A DNA stretch of 64,000 nucleotides from Paragyromitra xinjiangensis (Eukaryota; Ascomycota; Pezizomycetes; Pezizales; Discinaceae). Below are positions 8,763-18,433 of the stretch, piece after piece. The notes under the pieces were generated by a model. It saw only the letters and a program-made list of their open reading frames with translations, was not told the DNA's origin and ran no database searches. Location of the stretch: NCBI GenBank assembly GCA_038503065.1, contig JBCAMK010000013.1, positions 868,001 through 932,000 on the forward strand, given 5' to 3'. Position numbers and translations under genes: made by a program. Numbering within the stretch: the first letter of the stretch is position 1; each line of letters starts with the position of its first letter.

Positions 8763-10706
8763 GTTGCACAGAATCCTGGATAACGAGATCTTCCAAAGGG
8801 AGAATCTCCAAGAGTCGTTCACTGCCTTGGGCATAGACCCGGCGACACAGGCTTTTCCATTGATCAAACCTCCATTCAAATTTATGGACCACCAGATAAT
8901 CGGCATCAATTGGATGAAGGAAAAGGAAGAGGGTTTAGCATGTGGGGGACTCCTCGCTGACGACTGCGGCACGGGTAAAGTAAGTGTTAAATCAAACCGT
9001 TCGACATCACTCTGATATTATTCTTATTACTAACTTGGACCAACCAGACAATGACACTACTGGGACTACTGTGTATTCAAGCTCATGAGTACGAAGCACA
9101 TCGGGTCCAGCAAAACTTGACTACGGAATTCTACCAACAGGCTCTCGGGACCTACGAACGATCCAAAAGGGAAGGGACACTCAAGGAGGGAGATATGAAG
9201 CCCTGGAACCCGGATAAGGTCTTCATGGGACCGACATTGATAATCTGGTACCAAATCACTCTGACATTCACTCTGACACTGTCAGTCCTGACTCTGACGT
9301 TTGTGATCTTTAGTCCGGTTCCAATGATTTCGGAATGGCAAGAGGCGATTCGTAGCAACACTCTACTCACTCCGATTCTCCACTACGGCAACGCTTTTTT
9401 CGATAGGAGGGCCTGGCACCAAATCAACTCTGCCAGCAAATTCCCATGGCGCCATGTCATCATTACCACAAAGGAAACGTTGATGAAACGTTGGGCCAAC
9501 AAGGACTTCCGGGGCCAGAGATTTTGGGGTACTGAAGACTTGCTTCTTCAGCGTTTAGTACTCGATGAAGCTCATCGCTTCCGAGTGTCTGGCGCCCCCC
9601 CAGCAGGCGTCATTAGCCCCACCACAGGACTACTTTCCCGCAGCGACCCAAACAATGCCATGGCAATGTGGGCAAAACATTTGGACTCGCTAAATCCAGA
9701 GGCCAAATGGATGTTGACAGCCACCCCTCTAGTAAGTACCATGTCAGACCTCCAGTGGGTATGTCGGTTCCTACAGCGGTCTGAGTGGCTATTGGACAAC
9801 CTGCCCCCAGATACGTTTGCCAATAAACACGACATCGAGTTAGGAGCGTGGTTCCAAAACCCTGATCGACCCAGCGAGGACGGTACCAATCTGGATGCAG
9901 TCTTTACTCCTGTCGCAGATCCGTTCCGGGATTATAAGGCACATGGCTCCTATGTCCACTGCACAATAAAAGCCTGGAATGCCTTTGTCTGGGGCAATCT
10001 CAATAACGCGTCGAAGTTGCAGCACCTCCAGCGCACAGGAATGATCACCCCGAACCAGCGGCAACATTTGTCAGACTCCCTGCGGGTAGTGGGAGGATAT
10101 GCACAAGAGATTTTGCGTACTGTGATACTCCGCCGCTTGATGGTCAGCAGGATTCCGTTTCGGGTGGGTAAGCCGATTATCAATATACCCGTCATGAAGA
10201 CTGTCACCACTCGCCTGCAGTTTGCAGATGACGGATCCAAGGATGTTTATTCCTCCCTAGTCGACAATTATGCCCAAATGTGCGCTTCTTTTGGCAGGTC
10301 AACAGAAGTAGGGCAGCAAGCACCAATTCCAGGCCATAAATTTGGCCCCCGCTGGCGTTATATTCGTTTGGTTTCATTGTCCCCTTTGCTTGGCTATGCT
10401 TCCTTTGCCGAGGAGTTTTCCACGGCGAACTTATTCAGCAAGGACCAAGCAGATAAAGGCCATCCACACCGTTTGAAGGTGAAATCTCTGCTGACGAAGT
10501 TCCGCGAGCAAATGCCGGATAGAGGAACAGATTTCTATCCGGAATCTATGACCAACATGAGCGATGAGGATATGGTCCGGGCAATGGAATTCTGCAGTCC
10601 AAAATTGGGTCGACTCAAAGATCGATTGCACGAATTGGTCACGTTGGGCGGGAAGAAGGTTATATTGTTGGTCTATTGGCCTCTACTGCAATGGCTAATT
10701 CAAGAA

Positions 10707-10905
10707 GTAAGTAGCCTTCTATCAGTGTCAGTGTCAGTGTCAGTGTCAGTGTTGGCGTTGGCGTCAGTGTCAGTGTTGGCGTTGGCATTGGCGTCAGTGT
10801 TGGCATTGGCGTTGGCGTTGGCGTCAGTGTTGGCGTTGGCGTTGGCGTTGGCGTCAGCCCCACTTGATCTCTTAATCGCTCGATCATGTTCTAACATAAA
10901 ACTAG
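10707..10905 (+). repeat. Helicase intron filled with a GTCAGT/GTTGGC array
   Basis: A 199-bp intron, donor GTAAGT at 10707, acceptor TAG at 10905. Positions 10723-10857 are hexamers of GTCAGT, then GTTGGC and ATTGGC, so one microsatellite has turned into a related one. Translating it gives a spurious VSVSVLALA tail. Confidence 0.85.
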
Positions 10906-11364
10906 TACGTTTGGCTACTCGGGATTACCTGCTTTGCTGTCTATAGCAGTCTAAGCAATAAGAATTGTGACAAAATAAAGGATTCATTCAATAAAACCAA
11001 GGAAATCGACGTTCTGGTCCTCTCCTATCTCTGCAGCAACGAGGGCATCAATCTTCACTATCAGTGCTCGGATACCATCATGGTAGAGCAAGGTCTTTCC
11101 TATGCATCGGAGCATCAGGCATGGAGTCGGGTCCGCTGCATCGAGCAAAAGGAGGAGCAAAACACCGAGTGTCTAGTTAATCTCCAAACGATCGATACAT
11201 TGATCGAGAAGGCCCAGCGGGAACGCCAGAGCCCTATGCTATATGCATGGGGAATTATGGAGAGCCTCGGGGGAATAGCAGACACAGACAAGGTCTTTGA
11301 CACGTTGATCGGCAAGATACCTCCAGCGGTTTTAAGAGACCAGATTATTGGACGTGGGGGCACA

Positions 11365-11740
11365 GATGAGCTCGAAATAGAGGACTGACTCGGCACTCGT
11401 CAGACTTCTATTCTGTCAGAGTTGCGCCGTTTAGGATATGGGTATTGGTTTTCTTTCTTGTTTTGTTCGGATATTACTATAGGTACGGGATGGGTATCGG
11501 GGGACAGAGTATTGGCCTTCTTTTGTTTTGTCTAGGTGCTGCTGCGGGCACAGATATGGGTATTCGTTTTCTTACTAGTTTTTGTCTGGAGCCTGATGAG
11601 CTCGAAACAGGCGGCTGACTCGATATTTGTCAGACCTCCTATTTTGTCAGACTTGCGCCGTCGGGGGTATCAGTTTCCCTTGTTTTGTCAGGATATTACT
11701 ATGGGTATGGGACGGGTATAGGGGGTTTTCTTTATTTCGT
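11365..11740 (+). repeat. Diverged tandem duplication of the helicase 3' end
   Basis: The segment from GATGAGCTCGAAA (11365) to about 11505 recurs from 11595 to about 11735: same order of GATGAGCTCGAAA, CTGACTCG, GTCAGAC, TTGCGCCGT, GGATATTACTAT, GGGTAT. It covers the last codons and 3' UTR of the helicase gene. The rest of 11389-12088 shows no gene. Confidence 0.7.
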
Positions 11741-12088
11741 TTCTGTTTTTTCCATGGGTTATCTTTATTATGTGGCGGAGGGTTTACTTTTACTATGGCG
11801 ACGGGCTCGGAGTACTGCAAATTTGTATTTATTGGGAGGAATAGGAAGGTTTTTTTCGAGTGAGAAGACATGATATTCAACTTGAGCCTAGCGTCGCAGA
11901 TCCTTCCAGCTCCGCGGGTCTCAGGCCTCCCAGTACCGTGGATCCCCCTTCATCTATCCCCCTTTCTTCTTACGATCCCTCTCCCTCTTCTACAAACCAT
12001 CATAGCCTTGCATTTCTGCCTTCACTCCCCTGTTTCGTCCCATCACCCTTGTTTCCCCCCTGATTGTATTAATACAAACATCCTCGCC

Positions 12089-14090
12089 ATGCCTCCAAAA
12101 AATCAAGCAATATACCCTGATACGCAGCAAGAGACGCGTAATTCAGCTGCATCGTCGTCTACAAACACTGACAGCAGACGTGGCAGAGTTTCGAGAAAAC
12201 CCTCAAGTGGTCATGCGTCGACGCAGTTCTCACAGCCATCGCGTCGAAGTGCCACCACTACCCTGACACTACCAGACAGCCAGACAGCCAGCCAGTCAGA
12301 GTACAACTCTGACACGGCTACGGGGGCAGATGTTCTCGCAGGTTCCAACATTTTGGTGCCAGCTACTCCTTTCGAACCTTCTACTATGCCACCACCATCT
12401 CTCCCTACTCCTCCTCCCCCCCCTACTCCTCCTCCTTTGCAGGCACCCCAAGCCAAGCCCTTCAGCATACTATCATCTCCTTCAGTCGCTGCCACCGCTA
12501 CCCAACACCCGCCTTGTGCTCAGCGGAGTCCGGGAGAGCTAGACTTGACTCCCCAGACCCCGCTCCCCAGTATTCAGCAAAGCCCAGATCTAGGAGATTC
12601 TGAAGACTTGGGGGCAACTAGAAGTGATGATGATTCTTCCGGGCCGTATTTGCTATACTCTTCCAATAGAACTCCAACCCCATTTCAACCACCTGTGAGG
12701 AAGTCTATTGGACCTGGTGTAAGCTATCCCCTTCTATATCAAATAGGATATATATCCCGCACCGGCTTCAACTCTGACGACTCCAACTTTGACGCTCACT
12801 CTGACATTGGCTTACTCATACTGATAGTCCTCTGTTTCCAATCTGTCTTCGAGCAGTGGATATGATAGTAAAGGGAGCGGTAGCTATGCCAGCAGCAATT
12901 TCCCAAAAAGGAGGTCGGCCTCGACGCTGTCGGACTCGGTCCCACCTAGTGAAGCAAGATCACGGGACAAGAGAAAAATAGGCCCACTGAGGGATAGAGG
13001 TGAGCTTAATCCCAACTGGTCAATCGCAAGAGACATATTCGTACTACGAATACAGACGGAAAACCCCTACCCCCGACCAGACGTGCAGGAGATGATGGCT
13101 GTTTCTGTGTTTCGAGAGGTGTATGGGGAATCGGGCGATTGATTTGACCTCAGTGAGATCGGCGATACTGAAATTCACATGGTATAAACCTTCCTTTCCT
13201 GTACGCAGTTAGTGCAGGCTGACACTGAGGCCCTGGCATAAAGTTGGCAGACCGTATATCAACCTCCCAAGGGTACTTTGCCGAAGCGGCTAGGGAATGT
13301 GTTTGTAAGGTGTACGGCCTTGATACATTGAAGGGAGATGACCTCCTTAATCGCGTTCGTAGGCTTATACGTGATAACAGTCACCATTTCCACTTTTTGG
13401 ATGAGAAGAAAAAGGCGAGTTACCACTTACTAGTAGTTCCCTTAGCCACTTGTCCTCCAGATCACGGTAGAGTGCTAACCCGAACACAGGTCCCGAAGAA
13501 AATGTTTTGCCATCTCGCAATCGCTAATGTAATTCACGGTGCTTGGTATGGCAAAAAAACATATGCACGCCGACCTCACACCCGAAAATATAGCGAGGAG
13601 ATTAGTCCAGTGGCCTTGGTTTTGGCGACAGTAGCTATCCGGTATGCTCTTGACAATTGGTCTTCGGGGGAGTATCTTAGGAAAAACTTTAAAGGAGGGA
13701 CGTTTAAAGGTGAGTCCGTGTGTATATCGTGTCTATGTCAGAGTCGGCACGTCAGAGTCGGCACGTCAGAGTCGGCACGTCAGAGTCGGCACGTCAGAGT
13801 CGGCACGTCAGAGTCGGCACGTCAGAGCTGGCATGTCAGGGTCAGCACGATGGGGGATATTATACAATTATCAGAGCTAATTGCAAGGCGAAGGGGTGTA
13901 CGATGAGTATACCAATCAGTGGAACACAATACCGAAAGAATCGCAGCGAATTATCCTCGGCATCCAATTAACAGAGGTAAAAAGGTTATCGGGATGGGAG
14001 ACTGGCAATGGAGGGAAACCGGCAGTGGTGTGGAACCCGGAGGTGGATTTGCTTGCGGACGATAGTGATGATTCTAGTGACGATTGTTAA
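12089..14090 (+). pseudogene. DUF6532-type protein gene (module 1), one nonsense codon
   Basis: Exons 12089-12718, 12838-13181, 13244-13414, 13490-13709, 13888-14090 keep one frame of about 520 codons. The first exon is Ser/Thr/Pro-rich low complexity. The conserved part begins near NWSIARDIF (exon 2) and runs through LADRISTSQGYFAEAARE (exon 3), VPKKMFCHLAIANVIHGAW and SPVALVLATVAIRYAL (exon 4), and ends in an acidic tail. This pattern resembles the fungal family catalogued as DUF6532, of unknown function; I judge this from memory. An in-frame TGA lies at 13140-13142 (CGA to TGA would explain it). The intron 13415-13489 has GC instead of GT in an otherwise perfect donor (AAG/GCGAGT). The second copy at 35398-37183 has introns at the same two places, supporting the model. 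Confidence 0.72.
13737..13848 (+). repeat. Intronic array of eight 14-bp units
   Basis: Eight units of GTCAGAGTCGGCAC (six exact, two diverged) within intron 13710-13887 of the DUF6532-type gene. No spacers separate them, so it is a minisatellite and not a CRISPR. The core TCAGAGT is the reverse complement of the ACTCTGA word seen in the other introns. Confidence 0.9.
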
Positions 14091-14154
14091 CGGGAATGGG
14101 ATTTGGAGAGGTATTTTACAGCGTAAGATATAATATAATATAATAGCATCGATT

Positions 14155-14212
14155 AGCGTAGCATAGCATAGCATAGCATAGCATAGCATAGCATAGAATA
14201 GCAGAGAATAGA
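14155..14212 (+). repeat. (GCATA)n microsatellite
   Basis: About nine GCATA units decaying into GAATA at the right end, just after the DUF6532-type gene. Upstream 14120-14150 is TATAATATAATA. Confidence 0.85.
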
Positions 14213-14293
14213 AGAAATAAATATAATCTTCAGGCACAATGTATCACTCTGACAGCGTCAGAGTAGTATACGAAATGACAACTTGAGAGATTT

Positions 14294-14528
14294 GAGAACA
14301 CTCCCAGAAGACTATCGTCGCGTACACGAAGCCTCCTAAAACACGCTCCGTAGCGTATACAAAGCTTCCCGAACTCAATCTGACAGTGTACGAGAACGCT
14401 CCCAAAAGACTATTATCACGTACACGAGGCCTCCCAAAACACGCTCCGAAGCGTACACAAAACTTCCCGAATTCACTCTGACAGTGTACAAGAATGCTCC
14501 CAGAGAACTATCATCGCGTATAGGGAAT
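14294..14528 (+). repeat. 98-bp tandem repeat, about 2.4 copies
   Basis: Units 14294-14391, 14392-14489 and 14490-14528. Each begins GAGAAyrCTCCCA and ends TCTGACAGTGTAC; the end again carries the TCTGACA word. After it come four near-copies of GTGAAAGCACG (14616-14655). No gene is seen between 14091 and 14824. Confidence 0.8.
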
Positions 14529-14747
14529 CTACAGAATGACTTCGAGGAGTCACGCAAGTTACATTTCCAAAGGTCTCGATAGTTTACCCATCGGCTATCA
14601 AAGCTTACAGAAAGCATGGTGAAAGCACGGTGAAAGCACGGTGAAAGCACGGTCAAAGCAAATGAAAAACACGGCATATGCTTCTAGTTGTCTCTCAGCA
14701 GACATTAAAAAGCTCGATTGGTCGTTTTCGCCTATTTCGCCTATTTC

Positions 14748-14780
14748 TGTTACCATAGCGTGTCAAAGGCTATGGTAACA
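14748..14780 (+). repeat. Perfect inverted repeat (hairpin)
   Basis: Arms TGTTACCATAGC (14748-14759) and GCTATGGTAACA (14769-14780), loop GTGTCAAAG. It lies about 45 bases left of a truncated LINE-X and is followed by a further partial copy, GGTGGTAAC. Confidence 0.75.
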
Positions 14781-14824
14781 CGCAAAAGGCGGGTGGTAAC
14801 AAATCAAGCTTTTCGCGACGCAAC

Positions 14825-15584
14825 ATTCCTGGCAACGAAATAGCTGATTCCATGGCCAAGTCAGGCCTGCTGCTCACACCATGCCGACACACCTGTACAA
14901 CCCTAGGCTGGCTTCGTCTACAACCTAAACTCCTCCTTCTCAAAAAATGGCAGGAAACAACTGAAACACCGGTTGCCCTCCATCCTCCTACTGTCCTGCG
15001 CTTCCTTCGACGAACCCAGGCTAAAGCTATTTCACTACTCCGCACTCAACAAACCAAAGCAGACCCAAATCCTCTTTCCCCCCCATCAATATGCCATTGC
15101 GGCACACTAAATTCTTCACCTCACCTTGCCCTCGATTGCACCCTAAATGACACAACACGCCCAAATTGGGGCAACAATTGGTACCAGGCTATTCTCCTCA
15201 ACACCAATCATCTTGATCTCTTGCATTTCATCAGCGAGAATCAATTAGCGACACTTTCATCGAATGACTATCTTAACATGGTGTCTAACACCAACTTGCT
15301 TGATATGAATTGATTCTTTGGTAAACTGGGCGGAGGAAGTTTTTCTTTTGTTTCCAGTTGGTTTAGGATTATTTCATTTATTTCGGTTAGGAGATTATGT
15401 TGTGGGTTTTTCGGTTTGGATATTTAGTTTTGTATTTCTTTGGTTATAGGTTGTTTTATAAAGGGGATGATGAGGTTGGCGGTGGATGAGGCCATGTATT
15501 TTGTATACCCGCGTCATTCAGTAGCTAGTTAGGTTAGCGATTGTCTAAAATTAAATGAAATTGGAAATTTGAAATTGGACACCA
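14825..15584 (+). mobile_element. LINE-X fragment 1 (5'-truncated; RNase H end and 3' UTR)
   Basis: Carries only the end of ORF2 and the 3' UTR with the LINE-X tail (AAATTAAATGAAATTGGAAAT). LINE-X copy 2 begins at once after the tail, so two elements stand head to tail. 5' truncation is what incomplete reverse transcription of LINEs leaves. Confidence 0.85.
14826..15313 (+). pseudogene. ORF2 C-terminal end of LINE-X fragment 1
   Basis: Begins within the RNase H domain (PGNEIADSMAKSG, the final Asp of the active site) and continues through the conserved C-terminal segment with RFLRRTQAKAISLLRT and a CHCG...HLALDC zinc-like cluster, ending TAA at 15311-15313. It is about 80% similar by eye to the end of the intact ORF2 at 28353-32075. 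Not able to work alone. Confidence 0.85.
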
Positions 15585-15895
15585 TCCTGCACAAGTAAAA
15601 AGATCCCTGCAAAACACCAGTTCTACGTTGCAATGGCGTTACACACTGCAAAAAGTCTTTCACTCTTCGGCTTCATTTATCACCACTTCCCCGCATTCAA
15701 ACACTTTCATCAGGCGCACTGCCCCATTTTATCCTGGATTGGCCCTCAACTCCTCCCAGGAGATCCCGCACCCCATCCCCATCTCCTGTGAAGCTGGTGA
15801 CCTTTGGCACCAACTTCACCCTCCCCCTCATCGGCAAGAAAAGAACCCTTTCAAACCCTTCACCAGCACCCGCACGCTCAGGCTCACCCACAAAG

Positions 15896-17308
15896 ATGGC
15901 TGAATCCTCCACTGCACAATCTCTTTTTGACACTGCTGGCCCTGCCGGCCTCACCACCAACTCCCAGTACATCGACGAGGAGCACATGCAAGAGCTCCCG
16001 AGCGACTCTACCCCAAACTGGCTGAAAGACTTCAGCAAACATGAAGATTACATGCCAGATGTGGACCATGAAGATTCCACCGAACAATACCTTGCCTGGC
16101 TCTCAAAGTCCAGCTTCGCCAGACTTCACTCTCAAGTGGAGGAAAATAACACCCACCTCCTTGCCAAGGTGGCAATGCAGGAGAACGACATTCTCAGACT
16201 CACAGATCAAACCAAGATCCTCCAAGAAATGGTTGGAAAGCTTTCAACCACCCTCAACAATATTGCTGGAGTTCTTCGCACCATCGACAAGAACACGAGC
16301 CAACCCACTCGCACACCAGCACAAGCAAACATTCAACAACAGAAACCCCAACAACCAGCGCAAAAACCCCAAGTCCCCCTCCTCAACAATGGTAAACCAA
16401 TGACCTACACAGAGGCCGCAAACGCCCCCACTGCCCCATTTACCAAGGTCAACAAGGGAAAAAAGAAGAAGGCCCTCCCCCCCAAACTCTTCCAACCCCA
16501 ATTTACCACCATAAACCGCCAAATCATCTTGGAAACCTCCGCCGATGTCCCAGCTTCAATTGACAATTCCACCCTCCTCGCAGCAATCAACAAAGAGCTT
16601 TCCCCCCACAACACTTCCATCCTCATGTGCACAAAGACCGCCAGACACAACTTTGTCCTCACCACCCAACCTGACGAATCCGCCAAGCAAATCTGCCAGG
16701 CATACCTAAAGGAAATCAAAACGGCATGCACCCTTCTCAACATCCCCCTCGGTGAAGCCAGACCAAATTCTAAATGGTCCAAGTTCATCATTCATGGCAT
16801 CCCCACCAAGGCAACAATGGCCGAAGTCGCGGAACAAATGTGCATCTCTGTCCCCACTTTCACTCTCGCGCAAACCCCTAGATGGCTCACTACCCCAGAG
16901 GCAAGAGCCAACAAAACTCACTCCGCCATTGTCATTGCTCTTCCACAGAAATTCACAATGGAAACCCTCGGACTTTCTCAAATCCCACTCTTCAACTCCT
17001 TTTGCAGAGTACAAGAATACATCGCAGTCTCCCCAACCACTCAATGCAGGAAATGCCAGGCCTATGGACATCACCAACAGACCTGCAAAAATGAACTTAA
17101 ATGCGCCGTCTGTGCCGAGGCACACAAAACCTTCAAACACCTGTGCACCACCTCTGGATGCCCTGCAGGCACCAAGTGCACTCACCCCCCAATCCGCTGC
17201 GCCAATTGCAGCAAAGGTCACAAGGCCTATGAACGCAAAGTTTGCATCACCTACACCAAGCTCACTGAGAGCCTCAAATCCTCCCGAATTACCACCACCA
17301 CTGCTTAA
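15896..17308 (+). CDS. ORF1 (CCHC RNA-binding protein) of LINE-X copy 2
   Basis: Open frame to TAA at 17306-17308. I start at the ATG after the GSPTK block (15896) because all three LINE-X copies with this region have an ATG exactly there. However, the frame is open and conserved further upstream (LVTFGTNFTLPLIGKKR from 15788), so an upstream non-ATG start is possible. About 470 residues: acidic N-terminal part (DSTPNWLKDFSKHEDYMPDVDHED), a coiled-coil-like stretch (ENDILRLTDQTKILQEMV), Gln/Pro-rich linker, basic KGKKKKALPPK, central domain, then CRKCQAYGHHQQTC, CAVC...C, and CANCSKGHKAYERKVC knuckles. The stop codon overlaps the ORF2 start as TAATG. Confidence 0.83.
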   Translation: MAESSTAQSLFDTAGPAGLTTNSQYIDEEHMQELPSDSTPNWLKDFSKHEDYMPDVDHEDSTEQYLAWLSKSSFARLHSQVEENNTHLLAKVAMQENDILRLTDQTKILQEMVGKLSTTLNNIAGVLRTIDKNTSQPTRTPAQANIQQQKPQQPAQKPQVPLLNNGKPMTYTEAANAPTAPFTKVNKGKKKKALPPKLFQPQFTTINRQIILETSADVPASIDNSTLLAAINKELSPHNTSILMCTKTARHNFVLTTQPDESAKQICQAYLKEIKTACTLLNIPLGEARPNSKWSKFIIHGIPTKATMAEVAEQMCISVPTFTLAQTPRWLTTPEARANKTHSAIVIALPQKFTMETLGLSQIPLFNSFCRVQEYIAVSPTTQCRKCQAYGHHQQTCKNELKCAVCAEAHKTFKHLCTTSGCPAGTKCTHPPIRCANCSKGHKAYERKVCITYTKLTESLKSSRITTTTA

Positions 17309-18430
17309 TGCAGCCACACCCGATTCCACTAGGCATAGCCACGGTGCAGCAGCTGAACTGCGCCAAAGGACAGGCCTCTACCTTATCAGCAATCTTGGAC
17401 TTTGATCGCTCACAACACTCCCTAATCCTCATGCTCCAAGAACCCTGGCTTGATCATGACAAACTTCCTCCAAATTCACGAAGCTCCGACGCATACTTTC
17501 CTTTTCCTTCACCAAAAGTAGTTACGTATATCAAGAAAAATTTAAAAGACACAAAAATAACCACCACCTTATCACCCAATCCGAATATCATCTCGGTACT
17601 CGTCAAACTTCCCCACATTACAATGGAACTCTGCAATGTGTACATTCAACCATGCATGAGTGACAATCACCTCCCACTTTTCACACATCATTTTCATCGT
17701 AACACCATATTGGCAGGAGATTTCAATCTACACCACCCATGGTGGTATGGCCCTAAAGCTGACACACACCAATATTTATTTTCTAAACGAATTTCCATAA
17801 CCAGTTCAATTACGGAATGGCTAGAGGACAATGACTTCCGCCTTCTAAACAAACCTGGAACATGTACCCACTTTCCCAGAAACGGCAACCAACCCTCTAT
17901 TCTTGATTTAACACTTGCCCGGGGCCTATCTGACACCTATGGCCCATGGTCTGCACCTTCGACCTGCCCCCACAACTCCGATCATGTATCATTATACACC
18001 ACACTCTACATCCAACCACCCAAATACACTAGCCAACGCTTATATTCCAAAGCAGATTTGCCACAGTTTCATCAAATTATCAGGGATGCGGCTATCCCCC
18101 TTGGTTATCAAAACATAACAACAACCAACCATTCCCTACTTAACATTGTCAACGTTATCAATCAAGTTGTGGAATGCGCCATTCTCTTATCAAAACCCAG
18201 GACTTATGCTAAATCCTGGTGGACACCAAATCTTCGCAAATTAAAAAGAAAACTCTCCTGGCTTGAATCAGAAGCCAGAAGACAAAATGCTCTACCACAT
18301 TTCAGAACACAAGCCAATTCCATCCGCAAAATCTACAAAACTGAAATAACCCTCGCCAAATGGGACCACTGGCACAGATCCATTTAAGATATCAGTCCCA
18401 GTTCCACCTGGAATCTGTTAAATGGCACCT
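17308..18430 (+). pseudogene. ORF2 N-terminal part (endonuclease) of LINE-X copy 2
   Basis: ATG at 17308 overlaps the ORF1 stop. It encodes an apurinic-like endonuclease/exonuclease/phosphatase domain: QLNCAKGQAS, LQEPWLDH, AGDFNLHHPWWYG, and DHVSL near the end, all expected for LINE endonucleases that nick the target. A TAA at 18385-18387 replaces a Lys codon of the intact copy; the frame goes on to the LTR at 18434. Reverse transcriptase and RNase H are lost. Confidence 0.85.
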
Positions 18431-18433
18431 CAG

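Larger units (their letters stand above)
4416..11388 (+). pseudogene. SNF2-family helicase gene (module 1), split by half-LINE copy B and carrying two nonsense codons
   Basis: Exons: 4416-4670, 4747-6072 plus 8401-8699 (one exon split by the insertion), 8763-8979, 9048-9247, 9314-10706, 10906-11388. All splice phases fit. The N-terminal third is low-complexity and acidic. The ATPase core has motif I GTGKTMT across the 8980-9047 intron, motif Ia near PVPMISEW, motif II VLDEAHRFR and motif III LTATP. The C-terminal lobe has VLVLSYLCSNEGINLHYQ and a motif VI that reads QAWSRVRCIEQ where the family has QA..R.HRIGQ, so the second Arg and the Gly are lost. In-frame stops: TAA 5080-5082 and TGA 5716-5718. 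Removing the insertion with one target copy restores the frame. Swi2/Snf2 ATPases move along DNA or remodel chromatin; this copy is probably inactive. A DUF6532-type gene follows 700 bp downstream on the same strand, as in module 2. Confidence 0.8.
15585..18433 (+). mobile_element. LINE-X copy 2, 5'-complete, cut by the Gypsy-2 5' LTR
   Basis: Begins TCCTGCACAAGTAAAAAGATCCCTGC, matching the 5' end of intact copy 3 at 26630. ORF1 and the first third of ORF2 are present; the sequence stops at 18433 where the LTR of Gypsy-2 begins. The missing part of ORF2 is not found beyond the other LTR, so the junction has been rearranged. Confidence 0.87.

Noticed and set aside
9730..9746. Short intron (GTAAGTACCATGTCAG) after the LTATP motif in the helicase
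   Set aside because: At about 16 bases it is too short to splice, and reading through gives plausible sequence (VSTMSDLQWVCRFL).
10707..10946. Helicase reading frame continuing as VSVSVLALA to a stop
   Set aside because: This is the microsatellite intron read through. Splicing 10707-10905 restores a conserved C-terminal lobe.
13737..13848. CRISPR-like array of 14-bp repeats
   Set aside because: Units are contiguous without spacers, lie in a fungal intron, and grade into related words. It is a minisatellite.
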